Part shown: in pieces, positions 39,943-49,646 of the stretch
Numbering within the stretch: the stretch's first letter is position 1
Layout: each line of letters opens with the position of its first letter
Origin: Pyrococcus sp. ST04
GTDB taxonomy: Archaea > Methanobacteriota_B > Thermococci > Thermococcales > Thermococcaceae
NCBI RefSeq assembly: GCF_000263735.1
Contig: NC_017946.1
Location: 785,348-849,347 of the forward strand
Reading direction: 5' to 3'
DNA: 64,000 nt
The notes under the pieces: model-generated
What the model was told of the DNA's origin: nothing
Database searches by the model: none
Seen by the model: only the letters and a program-made list of their open reading frames with translations
Made by a program: the position numbers and the translations under genes

Positions 39943-40281
39943 ATGGCTGAGGACATTGAAGAGATAAGGAGAAGAAAGCTCCTGGAGCTTCAAAAGAAGT
40001 ATTTGGAGCAGCAGAAAGCTCAAGAAGAGGAAGCTAAGCAACAAGCATTAATCGAGGCTCAAATTCAGGCTATCCTTAGGAGAATATTAACCCCAGAGGC
40101 AAGGGAGAGGCTTGCAAGGGTTAAGCTTGTGAGACCTGAACTGGCCAGACAAGTTGAGCTGATATTGGTTCAGCTCTACCAAGCTGGTCAGATAACGGAC
40201 AAGATAGATGATGCCAAACTTAAGAAAATCCTCGCTCAGATAGAGGCAAGAACTAGGAAGGAGTTTAGGATTAAGTGGTAG
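39943..40281 (+). CDS. PDCD5-family DNA-binding protein
   Basis: 112 residues, all helical. The N-terminus is a Glu/Lys/Gln-rich charged helix (EIRRRKLLELQKKYLEQQKA), followed by the compact three-helix core with LTPEARERLARVKLVRPELA (about 49-68) and the C-terminal RKEFRIKW. The family is conserved in archaea and eukaryotes and may bind DNA or ribosomal partners. Start ATG 39943 follows GGTGAG at 7-8 bases. The 3' side has T-rich terminator sequence. Confidence 0.92.
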   Translation: MAEDIEEIRRRKLLELQKKYLEQQKAQEEEAKQQALIEAQIQAILRRILTPEARERLARVKLVRPELARQVELILVQLYQAGQITDKIDDAKLKKILAQIEARTRKEFRIKW

Positions 40282-40302
40282 TTTTTGTTTTTATATTTTC
40301 CC
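40282..40302 (+). terminator. T-rich transcription end after PDCD5
   Basis: TTTTTGTTTTTATATTTTCCC begins right after the stop codon; tandem oligo-T runs are the usual archaeal termination signal. Confidence 0.5.
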
Positions 40303-40426
40303 TTGAAAACCTATCCTTTAGGGCGGGAATGCAGTGAATTGCAACTCTTTGCTAAAAAGCAAGGATTGATTTTAGATAGAAACTTTTAATTATATTATCA
40401 CATTTTTACTACTCTGGTGGTTTAGG

Positions 40427-41314
40427 GTGAAATATAAACTGGTAATAGTATTTTTAACCGGGATTCTAGTTGGAGTTGCTGTCTCCCAAATGATAGAATC
40501 TGCCTATAGGGGACAAGAAAATGAGAAAATTCTTGTAACACCAATTAAGAGCCTGATTTCCAAAGAAGAGGCTCTTCAATCTATATACGAAATGATGGAA
40601 GGATGTTTTGGGGTATCTAGAAACTACAAGGAAATTCCTTCTCTAGAAAAGCCGGATATGAGTTTAATAGTGAACACTACAGATGTCTATCTTTATGTTT
40701 ATGAGAACGCGAGTGAAATTTTAAACGCCAAGGAGGAGATTGTCAAAAAGCTTTCCCTTGTTAGGTCAAGTGGGTTCATCTTTAGAAGCGGAGACAAATA
40801 CTACCTGCTCCTTCCCTTGTACATCCATTACTACTACGTTCTAGTTTTAGCAAGTGGACCAAGGGAGGAGCTTCATAATTTAAGCACATGCTTGTTTATG
40901 GTGGGGCCATCGCCTGGAAAGGTTCTTACGATGTTTACCCCACTTGCCAAAGACCTCGAGGAAAGAAGATGGCTGGAGAAAGAAGGAGTGGTAGTGCAGG
41001 GTTACTTGGAAGGCATTGAGGGCCTGTATAGAGGTAGCAGAGTTGCCCTGTTTATCTACAGACCCGATGAAGGAATTGATGCTTATTGGAAGATATTCTT
41101 TGAATTAAGAAAAAGGCATAGACAGCTCTCCATATCAATTCTACGGGAGATCAGTAAAAATCCAGCCGGCAGAGTTGAGTATTATGCAGTGTTTGATAGG
41201 GGAAATGGGGAAGTGATCTATATAGAACTTGCAAGGTTCTTGGGGATGTGGAGGGTGAGTATAGTGGAAACAACTAAGGAGAAGCTCCCTTCCGTAGTGG
41301 ATGATCTTTACTGA
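40427..41314 (+). CDS. Membrane-anchored protein of unknown function
   Basis: 295 residues from GTG 40427. Residues 4-21 form a single hydrophobic segment (LVIVFLTGILVGVAVSQM), probably an uncleaved anchor or signal peptide. The rest is a mixed alpha/beta extracytoplasmic domain with two cysteines (CFG near 64, CLFM near 156) that could pair. A second TATA-like tract (TTTTAATTATATTAT, around 40384-40398) lies about 30-40 bp upstream. No known family seen. Confidence 0.6.
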   Translation: MKYKLVIVFLTGILVGVAVSQMIESAYRGQENEKILVTPIKSLISKEEALQSIYEMMEGCFGVSRNYKEIPSLEKPDMSLIVNTTDVYLYVYENASEILNAKEEIVKKLSLVRSSGFIFRSGDKYYLLLPLYIHYYYVLVLASGPREELHNLSTCLFMVGPSPGKVLTMFTPLAKDLEERRWLEKEGVVVQGYLEGIEGLYRGSRVALFIYRPDEGIDAYWKIFFELRKRHRQLSISILREISKNPAGRVEYYAVFDRGNGEVIYIELARFLGMWRVSIVETTKEKLPSVVDDLY

Positions 41315-41349
41315 AAAGCTTTTATTTTCTCTTATAATCTTCCACATTG

Positions 41350-41772
41350 ATGAAAGAAGTAATTAGGTGTAGGGGACATGAAAACGTTAGGGCAACTCAT
41401 AGATCTACCCTTGAGATAACGAAGGAAGACTATTTAACCCCAAGAGGGGACTGTATAATATGCGTATCTGCTAATAAGGCATTGAAAGATTTCTCTGAGG
41501 AAGTTAAAAACGCTTTAAGGAAAGGTAAGAAGGTAAGGATAAGGATAACCGTTGGTGAATTGGTGGATGAAGTTGTTGCCTATGGGAGTCCCGAACTTAA
41601 GTTCGAGAGTGATATATCAATTGTGATTAGGAAGAGCACCTATATTGATGGCAGAACTCTAGCTATAAGGGCAAATAAAGCTGCTAGAGACATTAGGAGG
41701 GAGATTGTGGAGAGACTGAAAAACCCCGACATCGAAGCCGTGATAGAAGTTATAATAGTTGATGATGAGTAG
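41350..41772 (+). CDS. DUF371 family protein
   Basis: 140 residues beginning MKEVIRCRGHENVRATHRST, the DUF371 signature: a beta-rich small archaeal protein of unknown function. ATG 41350 is preferred to the overlapping TTG 41347. Conserved-looking blocks include the RGHENVRATHRST start and TPRGDCIICVSANKAL (about 30-45). The final codons (GTT GAT GAT GAG TAG) double as the C box of a putative C/D sRNA on the same strand. Confidence 0.85.
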   Translation: MKEVIRCRGHENVRATHRSTLEITKEDYLTPRGDCIICVSANKALKDFSEEVKNALRKGKKVRIRITVGELVDEVVAYGSPELKFESDISIVIRKSTYIDGRTLAIRANKAARDIRREIVERLKNPDIEAVIEVIIVDDE

Positions 41773-41813
41773 TCGGAAGGCTGAGTCGGTGATGAAAGAC
41801 GCCCACGCTGATT
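41760..41813 (+). ncRNA. C/D-box sRNA guiding 2'-O-methylation
   Basis: Complete archaeal C/D architecture: C box ATGATGA (41762-41768), 12-nt guide GTAGTCGGAAGG, D' box CTGA (41781-41784), 4-nt linker, C' box GTGATGA (41789-41795), 12-nt guide AAGACGCCCACG, D box CTGA (41808-41811). Guide lengths and the short D'-C' linker match Pyrococcus sR RNAs. By the N+5 rule each guide would methylate the rRNA or tRNA base paired to the fifth guide base before its D/D' box; the target is not identified. The 5' end overlaps the DUF371 stop codon. Confidence 0.85.
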
Positions 41814-43072
41814 CATATGTTAACTTTCTCAAACTCTTCTTTTCTAGATAGTGGCTTCGTTGCATCTATTCCCCACTTCGCAGTTAACCCATCCTTTCCA
41901 GAGGGATCGAGTGAGCTGCCTCTCGCATTCGTTATTACAACTAGATCTCTATCGGGTTGGAACCTTGTCGCAACGGCCCATTCAACCTCTCTATCGTCAT
42001 ATATATTCACATCTTCATCGACGACTATTACCCTTTTAAGGCTTGGATGGCCGGCGAATGCAGCTAATATGGCATTTTTACCGTCTCCTTCATGTTGCTT
42101 GGTTATAGAAACAACGGCATGCAACCACATGCATCCACCCTCAGTGAGCCTAACTCCATGAACTTTTGGAACAACCCTCTTCACGCTGGCATATATCTGG
42201 GGCTCCTTTGGAAGGCCCATCAGCATATAATGTTCATATCCCCCCGGCAAGAGCACGTGGAATATGGGGTTGTCAACGTGATACATCTTCTCAAAAACGA
42301 CCACGGGCTGTTTCCTAACTATGTCATATGTTCCAGTTATGTCAACGAAGGGGCCCTCATCTGTAAGTTCATCCGTTATCTTGGCTTCAAACACGAACTC
42401 GCTATCAACTGGAACTGGAATTCCTCCCATGTCAACTACTTCAACTGGCTTTCCAAAGGCTTTCATGCTTATTGACGATGCTATCTTCAACTCGCTTACC
42501 CCGTAGGCAACGCTCGTAGCTCCTGCTAGGAGAAGGTGCACCGGGTTGCCTACGACTATCCTGACATCGAGATCCTCCCCATGGTCAACAGAGTCTTTCC
42601 ACATTGAGTATAGGTGTCTTGGAACCAGCCTTATTGCCGCTCTCTCTTCATCTAAAACCATCATCCTGTGGAAGGAAACGTTAACAAAGTCATCTTTCTT
42701 CGCTATGACCATCGCTGATGTGAAATACCTCCCACCGTCCCTAGGATAGAATTTTGGGATTGGTAGCTCTTTAAGATTGGGGATTTCTCTATTTTTCAGA
42801 AAGTTAGCGCTTTTTGAAGTTCTATAATCCTTTGGATTTTCTATTGCATAGGCTAGAAGCTCGAGTAGGCCTTTGTTATCAGTTCTTAAGAATCGAGCTA
42901 TTCTCTCCCTTTTTGACCATATATTACCGACAACCTCCCACCCATCAACGTCTTTGAAGAGAACTGGCCTGTCTCTATATTTGAGTAAGTACTTTGTTAT
43001 CTCTAGCTCTTTGCTTACGGGCTTCTCTACAACGACCGTTTCCTCAAACCCTTCAACTATTTCCCTTAGCAT
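41813..43072 (-). CDS. UbiD-family decarboxylase
   Basis: 419-residue prenylated-FMN-dependent decarboxylase family. Visible blocks are [21 protein letters not shown] (central part), [32 protein letters not shown] and [12 protein letters not shown]. In archaea a UbiD homologue decarboxylates trans-anhydromevalonate phosphate in the modified mevalonate pathway, so this gene is a candidate for lipid precursor synthesis, as is idsA at 9162. That role is inference. ATG 43072 follows GGAGGAG with a spacing of 6 bases and overlaps the pus10 end by 20 bases. Confidence 0.88.
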   Translation of the reverse strand: MLREIVEGFEETVVVEKPVSKELEITKYLLKYRDRPVLFKDVDGWEVVGNIWSKRERIARFLRTDNKGLLELLAYAIENPKDYRTSKSANFLKNREIPNLKELPIPKFYPRDGGRYFTSAMVIAKKDDFVNVSFHRMMVLDEERAAIRLVPRHLYSMWKDSVDHGEDLDVRIVVGNPVHLLLAGATSVAYGVSELKIASSISMKAFGKPVEVVDMGGIPVPVDSEFVFEAKITDELTDEGPFVDITGTYDIVRKQPVVVFEKMYHVDNPIFHVLLPGGYEHYMLMGLPKEPQIYASVKRVVPKVHGVRLTEGGCMWLHAVVSITKQHEGDGKNAILAAFAGHPSLKRVIVVDEDVNIYDDREVEWAVATRFQPDRDLVVITNARGSSLDPSGKDGLTAKWGIDATKPLSRKEEFEKVNI

Positions 43073-44222
43073 CCTCATCCTCCTCCAAAACATCCAGAAC
43101 ATCTAAAATTTCACACCATGCTTCTTTTCCTAGGATTTCAGATACAGATGGAGTTGTTCTTCCTTTATCTCCAGATATGAGCTCCTTTATATATAACCCC
43201 CCATCCGTTAGTAGTCTCAGTTTGAAGTGGTTATCGTCAATAAGCTCACCCTCAACCTTGTATACCCTTCTTATTCTGACTTTATCTGCCCTACTGTTTA
43301 GAACCCTTCTTGGTGTTCTCTGTCTAATTTCAGCGTTTGTGAGTGATTTTACAACTTTCTCAACATCTTCCCTGCTTACCCCCTCCTTAACATATACGAG
43401 TGCCTCGTAAATCTTCTTGTGCCGGGTAGTTAGTATTTTTTCAGCTTCTTCCCTGTCGATGAATCTTAGTTCAATGACCTCAACTTTTCCTGAGGAGTTT
43501 ATTTCCCTTGCGACTTCGTTTAGATCTATATTCCTTCTTACTGGCCTCTTCACTTCAACCACGAACGGTCTTCCCCTTCCGAGGGTTCTTACATCAACGT
43601 CCTCTCTTCCAGCTCCTTTAAATATGCACTTCCCTCCAAAGTGCTTTTTGAAGGTTCTGCATACAATCGTTGCAACACTTTCCTTGAATCCTGGTGCGGG
43701 GGTTTGGGGAATTCCTCTCACGAGTTTCCTATATCTTCCGGCTATGAATATCGGGTTCACTTGAAGCTCGACTTTCTGTGAGAAAGGCTCTACTATAAAC
43801 ACTACATCAGCATTCTCTCTGCTTGGTAGCTTCCCGATTTTTTTGGCTAGAACTTTCCCCAGCTCCCTATTGAACTCTCTATTTATTGGTTCTCCAGTTG
43901 TTATGTTAAACTTCTCCCAGATCTCTCGCTCCCTCTCAAGTACATCCCCCGGGAACCTTGAGCCTACCCAGAATGTATCAAATTCAATTCCCTCAGAAAC
44001 TTTTACACAGAGGTTCGCAAACTCTTCAAGCTTTTCAAAAATTCCTCCACAAATGTAGCACTCTCCTTCCTTTATTTCCTCTCCTTCCATTTGGAGAATT
44101 AACTTTATTGCTTTTCCTCTCTCTTCGTTTGTTGCTTTTCCGAGCTTTCCAAAAAGTCTTCCAAGGCAGTTGTTACAGAGGCTGTACTCCCTTAGAACAT
44201 CTTTGGCCTTCTCTACTATCAT
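43053..44222 (-). CDS. pus10: tRNA pseudouridine 54/55 synthase Pus10
   Basis: 389-residue archaeal Pus10, which makes pseudouridine at positions 54 and 55 of tRNA. The N-terminal THUMP-containing region has a zinc site from CNNC (16-19) and CYIC (55-58). The catalytic domain has [20 protein letters not shown] with the expected Asp and basic residues. The end is acidic ([10 protein letters not shown]). It overlaps the UbiD gene, so the two are co-transcribed on the minus strand, and it diverges from the aIF2-alpha gene. Confidence 0.93.
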   Translation of the reverse strand: MIVEKAKDVLREYSLCNNCLGRLFGKLGKATNEERGKAIKLILQMEGEEIKEGECYICGGIFEKLEEFANLCVKVSEGIEFDTFWVGSRFPGDVLEREREIWEKFNITTGEPINREFNRELGKVLAKKIGKLPSRENADVVFIVEPFSQKVELQVNPIFIAGRYRKLVRGIPQTPAPGFKESVATIVCRTFKKHFGGKCIFKGAGREDVDVRTLGRGRPFVVEVKRPVRRNIDLNEVAREINSSGKVEVIELRFIDREEAEKILTTRHKKIYEALVYVKEGVSREDVEKVVKSLTNAEIRQRTPRRVLNSRADKVRIRRVYKVEGELIDDNHFKLRLLTDGGLYIKELISGDKGRTTPSVSEILGKEAWCEILDVLDVLEEDEDAKGNS

Positions 44223-44312
44223 CGCTTTTACAACCCCAATCCTAAATTTATATTTTTGCTCGGAGGAGAACTTTTAAATGGGCTTGATAAAACCACCATA
44301 GGAGGTGAAAAC

Positions 44313-45140
44313 ATGCCGAGGAGAGCAAGGGAGTTTCCCGAAGAGGGTGAGTTTGTAGTTGCAACGGTCAAAAGGGTTCACAATTACGGTGCATTCCTTG
44401 AGCTTGATGAGTATCCAGGAAAAGAGGGCTTTATGCACATAAGTGAGGTTGCTTCAACATGGGTAAAGAACATTAGGGACTACCTTAGAGAGGGGCAGAA
44501 GGTAGTTGCAAAGGTGATAAGGGTTGATCCCAAGAAGGGTCATATAGACCTGAGTCTGAGGAGGGTCACTCAGCAGCAGAGAAAAGCAAAGTTGCAGGAG
44601 TTTAAGAGGGCCCAGAAGGCCGAAAACTTGCTTAAAATGGCTGCTGAAAAGCTAGGAAAGGACTTTGAGACAGCATGGAGGGAGGTTTGGGTTCCACTCG
44701 AAGAGGAGTGGGGAGAGGTTTATGCTGCATTCGAGGATGCGGCTAAGGATGGCATAGAAGTTCTTAAAGGCTATGTTCCAGACGAGTGGTTGCCAGTTCT
44801 TAAGGAGATTATAGACAACTACGTTGAAGTTCCAACAGTAACCATAGATGCCGAGTTTGAAATAACAGTTCCAAAGCCTAATGGAATAGAGATTATCAAG
44901 GAAGCCTTGATAAGGGCAAGGGATAGGGCCAACAAGGAGAAGGATATAGAGGTCAAGTTCACATACCAAGGTGCCCCAAGGTATAGGATTGACATCACGG
45001 CTCCTGACTACTATAAAGCTGAAGAGGTTCTTGAGGATATAGCAGAGGAAATACTCAGGGTAATTAAGCAGGCTGGAGGAGAGGCCACTTTACTGAGGAA
45101 AGAGAAGAGGATAAGGAAGGTTAAGAAGAGGAAGAAGTGA
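44313..45140 (+). CDS. eif2a: Translation initiation factor aIF2 subunit alpha
   Basis: 275 residues from ATG 44313, preceded by GGAGGTG (44301-44307); the open frame extends upstream but has no better start. The N-terminal S1/OB domain is clear (VKRVHNYGAFLELDEYPGKE, then GFMHISEVA), then a helical domain and an alpha/beta C-terminal domain ending in a Lys/Arg-rich tail. The trimer aIF2 brings initiator Met-tRNA to the ribosome. It heads an operon with nop10 and a PAC2 gene (4-base overlaps), a conserved archaeal grouping. Confidence 0.97.
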   Translation: MPRRAREFPEEGEFVVATVKRVHNYGAFLELDEYPGKEGFMHISEVASTWVKNIRDYLREGQKVVAKVIRVDPKKGHIDLSLRRVTQQQRKAKLQEFKRAQKAENLLKMAAEKLGKDFETAWREVWVPLEEEWGEVYAAFEDAAKDGIEVLKGYVPDEWLPVLKEIIDNYVEVPTVTIDAEFEITVPKPNGIEIIKEALIRARDRANKEKDIEVKFTYQGAPRYRIDITAPDYYKAEEVLEDIAEEILRVIKQAGGEATLLRKEKRIRKVKKRKK

Positions 45141-45145
45141 GGAGT

Positions 45146-45328
45146 ATGAGGTTCAGAATTAGAAAGTGTCCGAGGTGTGGTAGGTACACACTTAAGGAGA
45201 TATGCCCGGTCTGTGGGGAAAAGACTAAAGTAGCTCATCCACCAAGATTCTCTCCTGAGGACCCGTATGGGGAATATAGAAGGAGGTTGAAGAGAGAGCT
45301 CTTGGGGATAGGGAGGAAGGAGAAATGA
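45146..45328 (+). CDS. nop10: Nop10, H/ACA ribonucleoprotein subunit
   Basis: 60-residue protein of the H/ACA pseudouridylation RNP. CPRCGRYTLKEICPVCG contains the two CxxC knuckles of the zinc ribbon, followed by the PPRFSPEDPYGEYRR helix that contacts Cbf5. ATG 45146 is chosen; the earlier GTG (45137) would add three residues with no clear ribosome-binding site. It overlaps the next gene by 4 bases. Confidence 0.96.
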   Translation: MRFRIRKCPRCGRYTLKEICPVCGEKTKVAHPPRFSPEDPYGEYRRRLKRELLGIGRKEK

Positions 45329-46128
45329 AGGAAACAATTATAGTTGTCCACGAGAGACCTGACATTTACGATCCAATATTCATAGAAGGCCTCCCTGGGA
45401 TAGGGCTAGTAGGAAAACTTGCAGCTGAACACTTAATTCAAGAGCTGAAGGCAAAAAAGTTTGCTGAGCTATATTCGCCGCATTTTATGCATCAAGTTCT
45501 CATAAGGAAAGGCTCAATAGTTGAGTTAATGAAGAATGAATTCTATTACTGGAAGAGCCCAGACGATGAGCATCGGGATCTTATAATAATTACTGGAGAC
45601 ACCCAAGTCCCTCCAACAGACAGCTATGGACACTTTGAAGTCGTTGGAAAGATGCTGGACTTCGTCCAAGAGTTCGGTACCAGGGAAATAATAACCATGG
45701 GAGGTTATCAAGTCCCTGAGATTCAAGGTGAGCCCAAGGTTCTTGCCGCTGTAACTCATCCAGATCTCGTTCCATACTATCAGGAAAAGCTCAAGGACTG
45801 CAACGTTCAGGTAATCTGGAGGGAAGACGAGGGTGGGGCCATAGTAGGTGCCGCTGGGCTTTTGCTCGGAATAGGGAAGCTAAGAGGGATGTTTGGAATA
45901 AGCCTCCTCGGAGAAAGCCTTGGTTACATAGTGGATGCGAAAGCGGCAAAAGCTGTACTCTCGGCGGTTGCCAAGATATTGAACCTCGAGATAGATATGA
46001 CAGCCCTTGAAGAGAGAGCAAAGGAAACCGAGGAAATTCTGAGGAAAGTTGAAGAAATGCAGAGGGCAATGATGGAACAACAAATTCCAAAGCCTCCCCA
46101 GGAGGAGGAAGACAGGGGATATCTCTGA
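45325..46128 (+). CDS. Proteasome assembly chaperone family (PAC2) protein
   Basis: 267 residues. The IFIEGLPGIGLVGKLAAEHL block (about 19-38) and MGGYQVP (about 130-136) define the PAC2/PbaB family, chaperones that help assemble the 20S proteasome alpha ring; a long C-terminal coiled coil with KPPQEEEDRGYL follows. The C-terminus is not a canonical HbYX (ends G-Y-L), so the proteasome link is by family only. It is the third gene of the aIF2-alpha operon. Confidence 0.85.
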   Translation: MKETIIVVHERPDIYDPIFIEGLPGIGLVGKLAAEHLIQELKAKKFAELYSPHFMHQVLIRKGSIVELMKNEFYYWKSPDDEHRDLIIITGDTQVPPTDSYGHFEVVGKMLDFVQEFGTREIITMGGYQVPEIQGEPKVLAAVTHPDLVPYYQEKLKDCNVQVIWREDEGGAIVGAAGLLLGIGKLRGMFGISLLGESLGYIVDAKAAKAVLSAVAKILNLEIDMTALEERAKETEEILRKVEEMQRAMMEQQIPKPPQEEEDRGYL

Positions 46129-46132
46129 CTCT

Positions 46133-48013
46133 TCAGGAAAACGATGTAAATCCGACCTCGTACAGCTGTCTAAGCATGCGAAGAACTTTCTTAGCTGTAT
46201 GTTTAAATCTGAACATCTCTTTCTTCTTTTCCCAATTTTTAAGGAGCTCTTTAACTTTACTAAAGTCTAGTTCATCAATTGTTGCCTTCTCCTTCAAGCA
46301 TAAGTTCAGCAAGTCCTTCAGAGGTTCTTCCAGCCTTCTTCTATTCCCATGAAACTTTGGAAGAACCTTCATAAGAATGGCCAAATCAAGGATCTCATCC
46401 TCGCTAATGTTTATTATTCCCTTTTCCCTGCTTTCGATGGCATTTTTGAAGAACAAGGAAATCTCATCAACTACCCTATAGCCAAAGTGCAGGTCATAAG
46501 GTTCGAGGACTTTGTTAAGTTGAAGTAGAATTTTCCAGTAACCTTTTTCCTTCACCAACTTTAAAGCTTCTAATACTTCCTTCTTGTCTATGGCGGTAAA
46601 CTTTCCTCCTCTTCTCAGATCCTCGAGGATCTTGGCTCTTAAGTTAGTGATGTGCCCTTTAGTAGTGCTGATGCTCTCTGGAGGATAATTTTCAAGTTTG
46701 ACATCCCTCAACTCTATTGTAAATGCTCTGTCAAGCACCTTTGGGCTGAACATATACGTTGTTTCGTCTATGTTAACGGTTCCAATTATGTATAAGTTAG
46801 GGGGTAGCTTGATCTCTTTGGGTATTCCTTGCTTGTCCTCTACCTTATCTATGTTGTGAAGCTTTATACTCTCTCTAGTAAATCCTTTCTCGTCTCTCCC
46901 GCTCTCTAGAACGCTAAGGAAGTCTGCGAAATAGTATTCCACGTGGGCTAAGTTCATTTCGTCGAGAATTATAAAGTGAGGCATTGCATCTTTTCCATTT
47001 TCTTCGTAATCCTTAATTGCCCTTAGGATGAACTCAAGAAGTGGTGTTTTATGATATTCTTCTTTCATTGGATTGTAGAACCCGAGCAATGGTTTTGGAT
47101 CTCTCCAGTCTGGACGAACTGAGAGAAATATGTGATATCTCTCCCCTTCTTCTGGATAAAGAAGATCAACGAACTTTAGAGCTAGCTTCGTTTTTCCAGT
47201 TCCTGTTAGTCCAGAAAGGATAACAAACCCCTTAGTCTTCAAGGCAACATAAAACTGTGCTATTAGATCTTTGGGGTATAGATAATTGAATTTCCTAAAG
47301 TAAAATTCTATAAGTGGCTGATTAATGATAGTATTGACAGTAATGTGGAAAGATTTGTTATCTTTATTGTTAATGTTGTTCGTAGATATCTTCTTTAGAT
47401 AAAATGCTACTTCAAATGCTGTTTTTGCGTTGATATGATCTTTTACATAGTTAACAAGCTCTACAAACCTTAAATAATTGTGCACGTATTTTCTCCACTG
47501 ATGTCCCCACAAGATTTCTATTCCTGTTAGTCTTTTAATCAAATCTTGAGAAACTGTTTTTTTATGAATGGGAATAAAATAATTAGGGTTTACGATAGAC
47601 AGCCACGTGCTTATAATTGAAATTCCTACGTATATTTCAGGTATTGATACATTTTTGAGCTCTTGTAAGAGATCTTGATAGAGCTCATCTAGGCTTGTGA
47701 GTGACGCTCCAATTGTTAGTACCTTTCTGAAATTACTGTCTTCTAGGATCAATTTTATAGCTTTCATTTGTTCTGATTTTGAGTATTTTGGGTGTGTGTA
47801 GTATAGCATTTCCTTTATTTCTCTAGGAAGTCTATTTAGGATGTTTAGGATTTCCTCGGGGTTTACTCTGTTCTTGTCATAATTTTTCATTATAATGCTC
47901 GTTATTTCTTCGAATGTTGATAGAACTAGGTCTTCATACCTATGCCATTCTGGATAGTAATATTCCCTGGCATTCCTTAGTATTACTACAAAGTCTCTGA
48001 TATCTCCTCCCAT
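46133..48013 (-). CDS. mcrB: McrB-like AAA+ restriction motor
   Basis: 626 residues. The first ~230 residues are an unrecognised helical target-recognition region. The AAA+ domain follows: Walker A GLTGTGKTKLAL around residue 263, Walker B ILDEMNLAHVEYYFADF, with the MNxxxxExYF signature peculiar to McrB, and sensor GTVNIDETTYMFSPKVLDRA. McrB motors are GTPases that drive cleavage of modified DNA. The gene starts inside the end of the McrC-like gene (28-base overlap), so it is the downstream partner of a two-gene operon. Confidence 0.88.
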   Translation of the reverse strand: MGGDIRDFVVILRNAREYYYPEWHRYEDLVLSTFEEITSIIMKNYDKNRVNPEEILNILNRLPREIKEMLYYTHPKYSKSEQMKAIKLILEDSNFRKVLTIGASLTSLDELYQDLLQELKNVSIPEIYVGISIISTWLSIVNPNYFIPIHKKTVSQDLIKRLTGIEILWGHQWRKYVHNYLRFVELVNYVKDHINAKTAFEVAFYLKKISTNNINNKDNKSFHITVNTIINQPLIEFYFRKFNYLYPKDLIAQFYVALKTKGFVILSGLTGTGKTKLALKFVDLLYPEEGERYHIFLSVRPDWRDPKPLLGFYNPMKEEYHKTPLLEFILRAIKDYEENGKDAMPHFIILDEMNLAHVEYYFADFLSVLESGRDEKGFTRESIKLHNIDKVEDKQGIPKEIKLPPNLYIIGTVNIDETTYMFSPKVLDRAFTIELRDVKLENYPPESISTTKGHITNLRAKILEDLRRGGKFTAIDKKEVLEALKLVKEKGYWKILLQLNKVLEPYDLHFGYRVVDEISLFFKNAIESREKGIINISEDEILDLAILMKVLPKFHGNRRRLEEPLKDLLNLCLKEKATIDELDFSKVKELLKNWEKKKEMFRFKHTAKKVLRMLRQLYEVGFTSFS

Positions 48014-49536
48014 TCCAAATCCCCCCGAGGAATATACCTAATGTACCCAACCCCACTAATGGTAACATCCCCCAAAAGCTTGGATATTTCAAAATCCTCA
48101 TATTTTACATCCTTTCCGACTTCAAAGAACATGTTCTTATTTCCCGGATACAAAACAACTGCAAACCTGCACTGGAGAGCATCTCTGTATGTGTGCATCT
48201 TGAGAATGTCCTCAAGTTTTGCCCATGTTTCCAAACTTTTGGGATTCTCACTTTCTTCGGCAAACTCTTCCATATTTATCTCTTCAACCTTGAACTTTGC
48301 ATCAAATACTCCAATAATTTTGCTCTCCTTTTTTCCAGGATCTCCTGTAAACAGGGAAAAATCCGGTCTTAGGGAGACAGAATAGCTCCATTTTTTTGGC
48401 ATTAACTTTTTGTTATAATAAAGCCTCCACCCATTCCCAAACTCTGCATATACATCTCCAGACTCTGAAATTTCTCCAGTTGGTTCAATTACGAGGTTAA
48501 TCTCTTTCACATTTAATGCCTTTCCAATGTCATGTATCAACCGGAAAAATGCCCAGTACTCATAGAGTTTCGCAATGTCCTTGTTCTTGATAGCTCTATT
48601 TAGTTCCGAAAAGAAAGGAGAATATGCTGTGAATTCTTGCCAAAGCTCGAGTATTTCTCTGTATCCCTCCTTTTTTAGAATGACTTGTGATGAGTATGGA
48701 ACAAGCGTTGTGTCCCCGACTTCTAGGAAGATATCATTAGAGAGATAAAAATCAAGAGTATCAAGGGCATTTGTAAGCTTCTCCTTTGCACTCTCATCCC
48801 TTATAACTTTTAGTGTCCTCTCCCCCCAATATATTAATTCTTTCAGAAAGTGCTTTATGAACCTGTTTTCGGGCGTATCTAGTGTTTCGTAGTTTTCTCG
48901 ACTTTGAACCTTGTCGAGCCCGATTCTTGTAAGAGGGTTGAGAGAGATCGTGAGAAGAACATCCTCATCAACCTCGCTGATTTCCCAGGGATAGACTCCC
49001 ACTACCTCTTCAGTAAGCTTTTTATGTGGCCTTTTCACGATTTCTTCAATTGCCTGGGAGATTCTTTCTAAGTTGTTGGTCAAAAAGTGGTAAGCGAATA
49101 GTTCATTAATTTCTTCACCCTCACTTCTCGCAGGAAATGTTGTGGGTGAACTTATCGAGAATGGCAGGGAAAGAGAGTAATTTGTTATTTCCTCGACGAG
49201 ATTTCTGTAAAACTCTTCATTGGCTCTTATTAGGTTTTCAATATCATTTTCTTTTATTCCGTAAATTTTTCCAATTTTCTTTGAGATTACCTCAACTTCA
49301 ATTTTCTTCTCTTTTTCGTTCTTCACTATCTCTATTGTCGCTTTTCCCACGTAATTTTTGAATTTTAATGTCACTATAAAATCTTTATTAAGTTTTTCCG
49401 CTTTTATCTCTTCTCCATTGACAATTATTGAAAACCGTTCATCGCTAATGAATTTATATTCGACGAATTCAAGTAGATACATCTTTTCATCGTGCCTTAG
49501 GGGTTCTGGCTTAATTATGACTTTCTCTGTGATCAT
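47986..49536 (-). CDS. mcrC: McrC-like DUF2357 nuclease partner
   Basis: 516 residues. The middle and C-terminus match DUF2357/McrC proteins: EYWAFFRLIHDIGKALN region (about 337), a beta-rich section, then the PD-(D/E)xK core RPDFSLFT and VFDAKFKVE (D and K of the nuclease). The N-terminal 150 residues are an extra beta-rich domain not usual in E. coli McrC and may recruit McrB or bind DNA. First gene of the pair, with a T/A-rich promoter in 49537-49590. Likely target is modified foreign DNA; specificity is not readable. Confidence 0.85.
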   Translation of the reverse strand: MITEKVIIKPEPLRHDEKMYLLEFVEYKFISDERFSIIVNGEEIKAEKLNKDFIVTLKFKNYVGKATIEIVKNEKEKKIEVEVISKKIGKIYGIKENDIENLIRANEEFYRNLVEEITNYSLSLPFSISSPTTFPARSEGEEINELFAYHFLTNNLERISQAIEEIVKRPHKKLTEEVVGVYPWEISEVDEDVLLTISLNPLTRIGLDKVQSRENYETLDTPENRFIKHFLKELIYWGERTLKVIRDESAKEKLTNALDTLDFYLSNDIFLEVGDTTLVPYSSQVILKKEGYREILELWQEFTAYSPFFSELNRAIKNKDIAKLYEYWAFFRLIHDIGKALNVKEINLVIEPTGEISESGDVYAEFGNGWRLYYNKKLMPKKWSYSVSLRPDFSLFTGDPGKKESKIIGVFDAKFKVEEINMEEFAEESENPKSLETWAKLEDILKMHTYRDALQCRFAVVLYPGNKNMFFEVGKDVKYEDFEISKLLGDVTISGVGYIRYIPRGDLEWEEISETL

Positions 49537-49646
49537 CCTTTACCTATTCCAGAATCAAAAATTAAAAATATTATCGCTGACATCTTAAATAGCAGGTCTC
49601 AGAAGTCTTTTAGGAGAAAATCGTGAGAACAAAAGGAGGTGAAAGC

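Noticed and set aside
40316-40345. CCTTTAGGGCGGG followed by nested small palindromes after PDCD5, considered as an IS605 end or sRNA.
   Set aside because: Only the short CCTTTAGGGCGGG is similar; the arms do not pair, and no C/D or H/ACA boxes are present.
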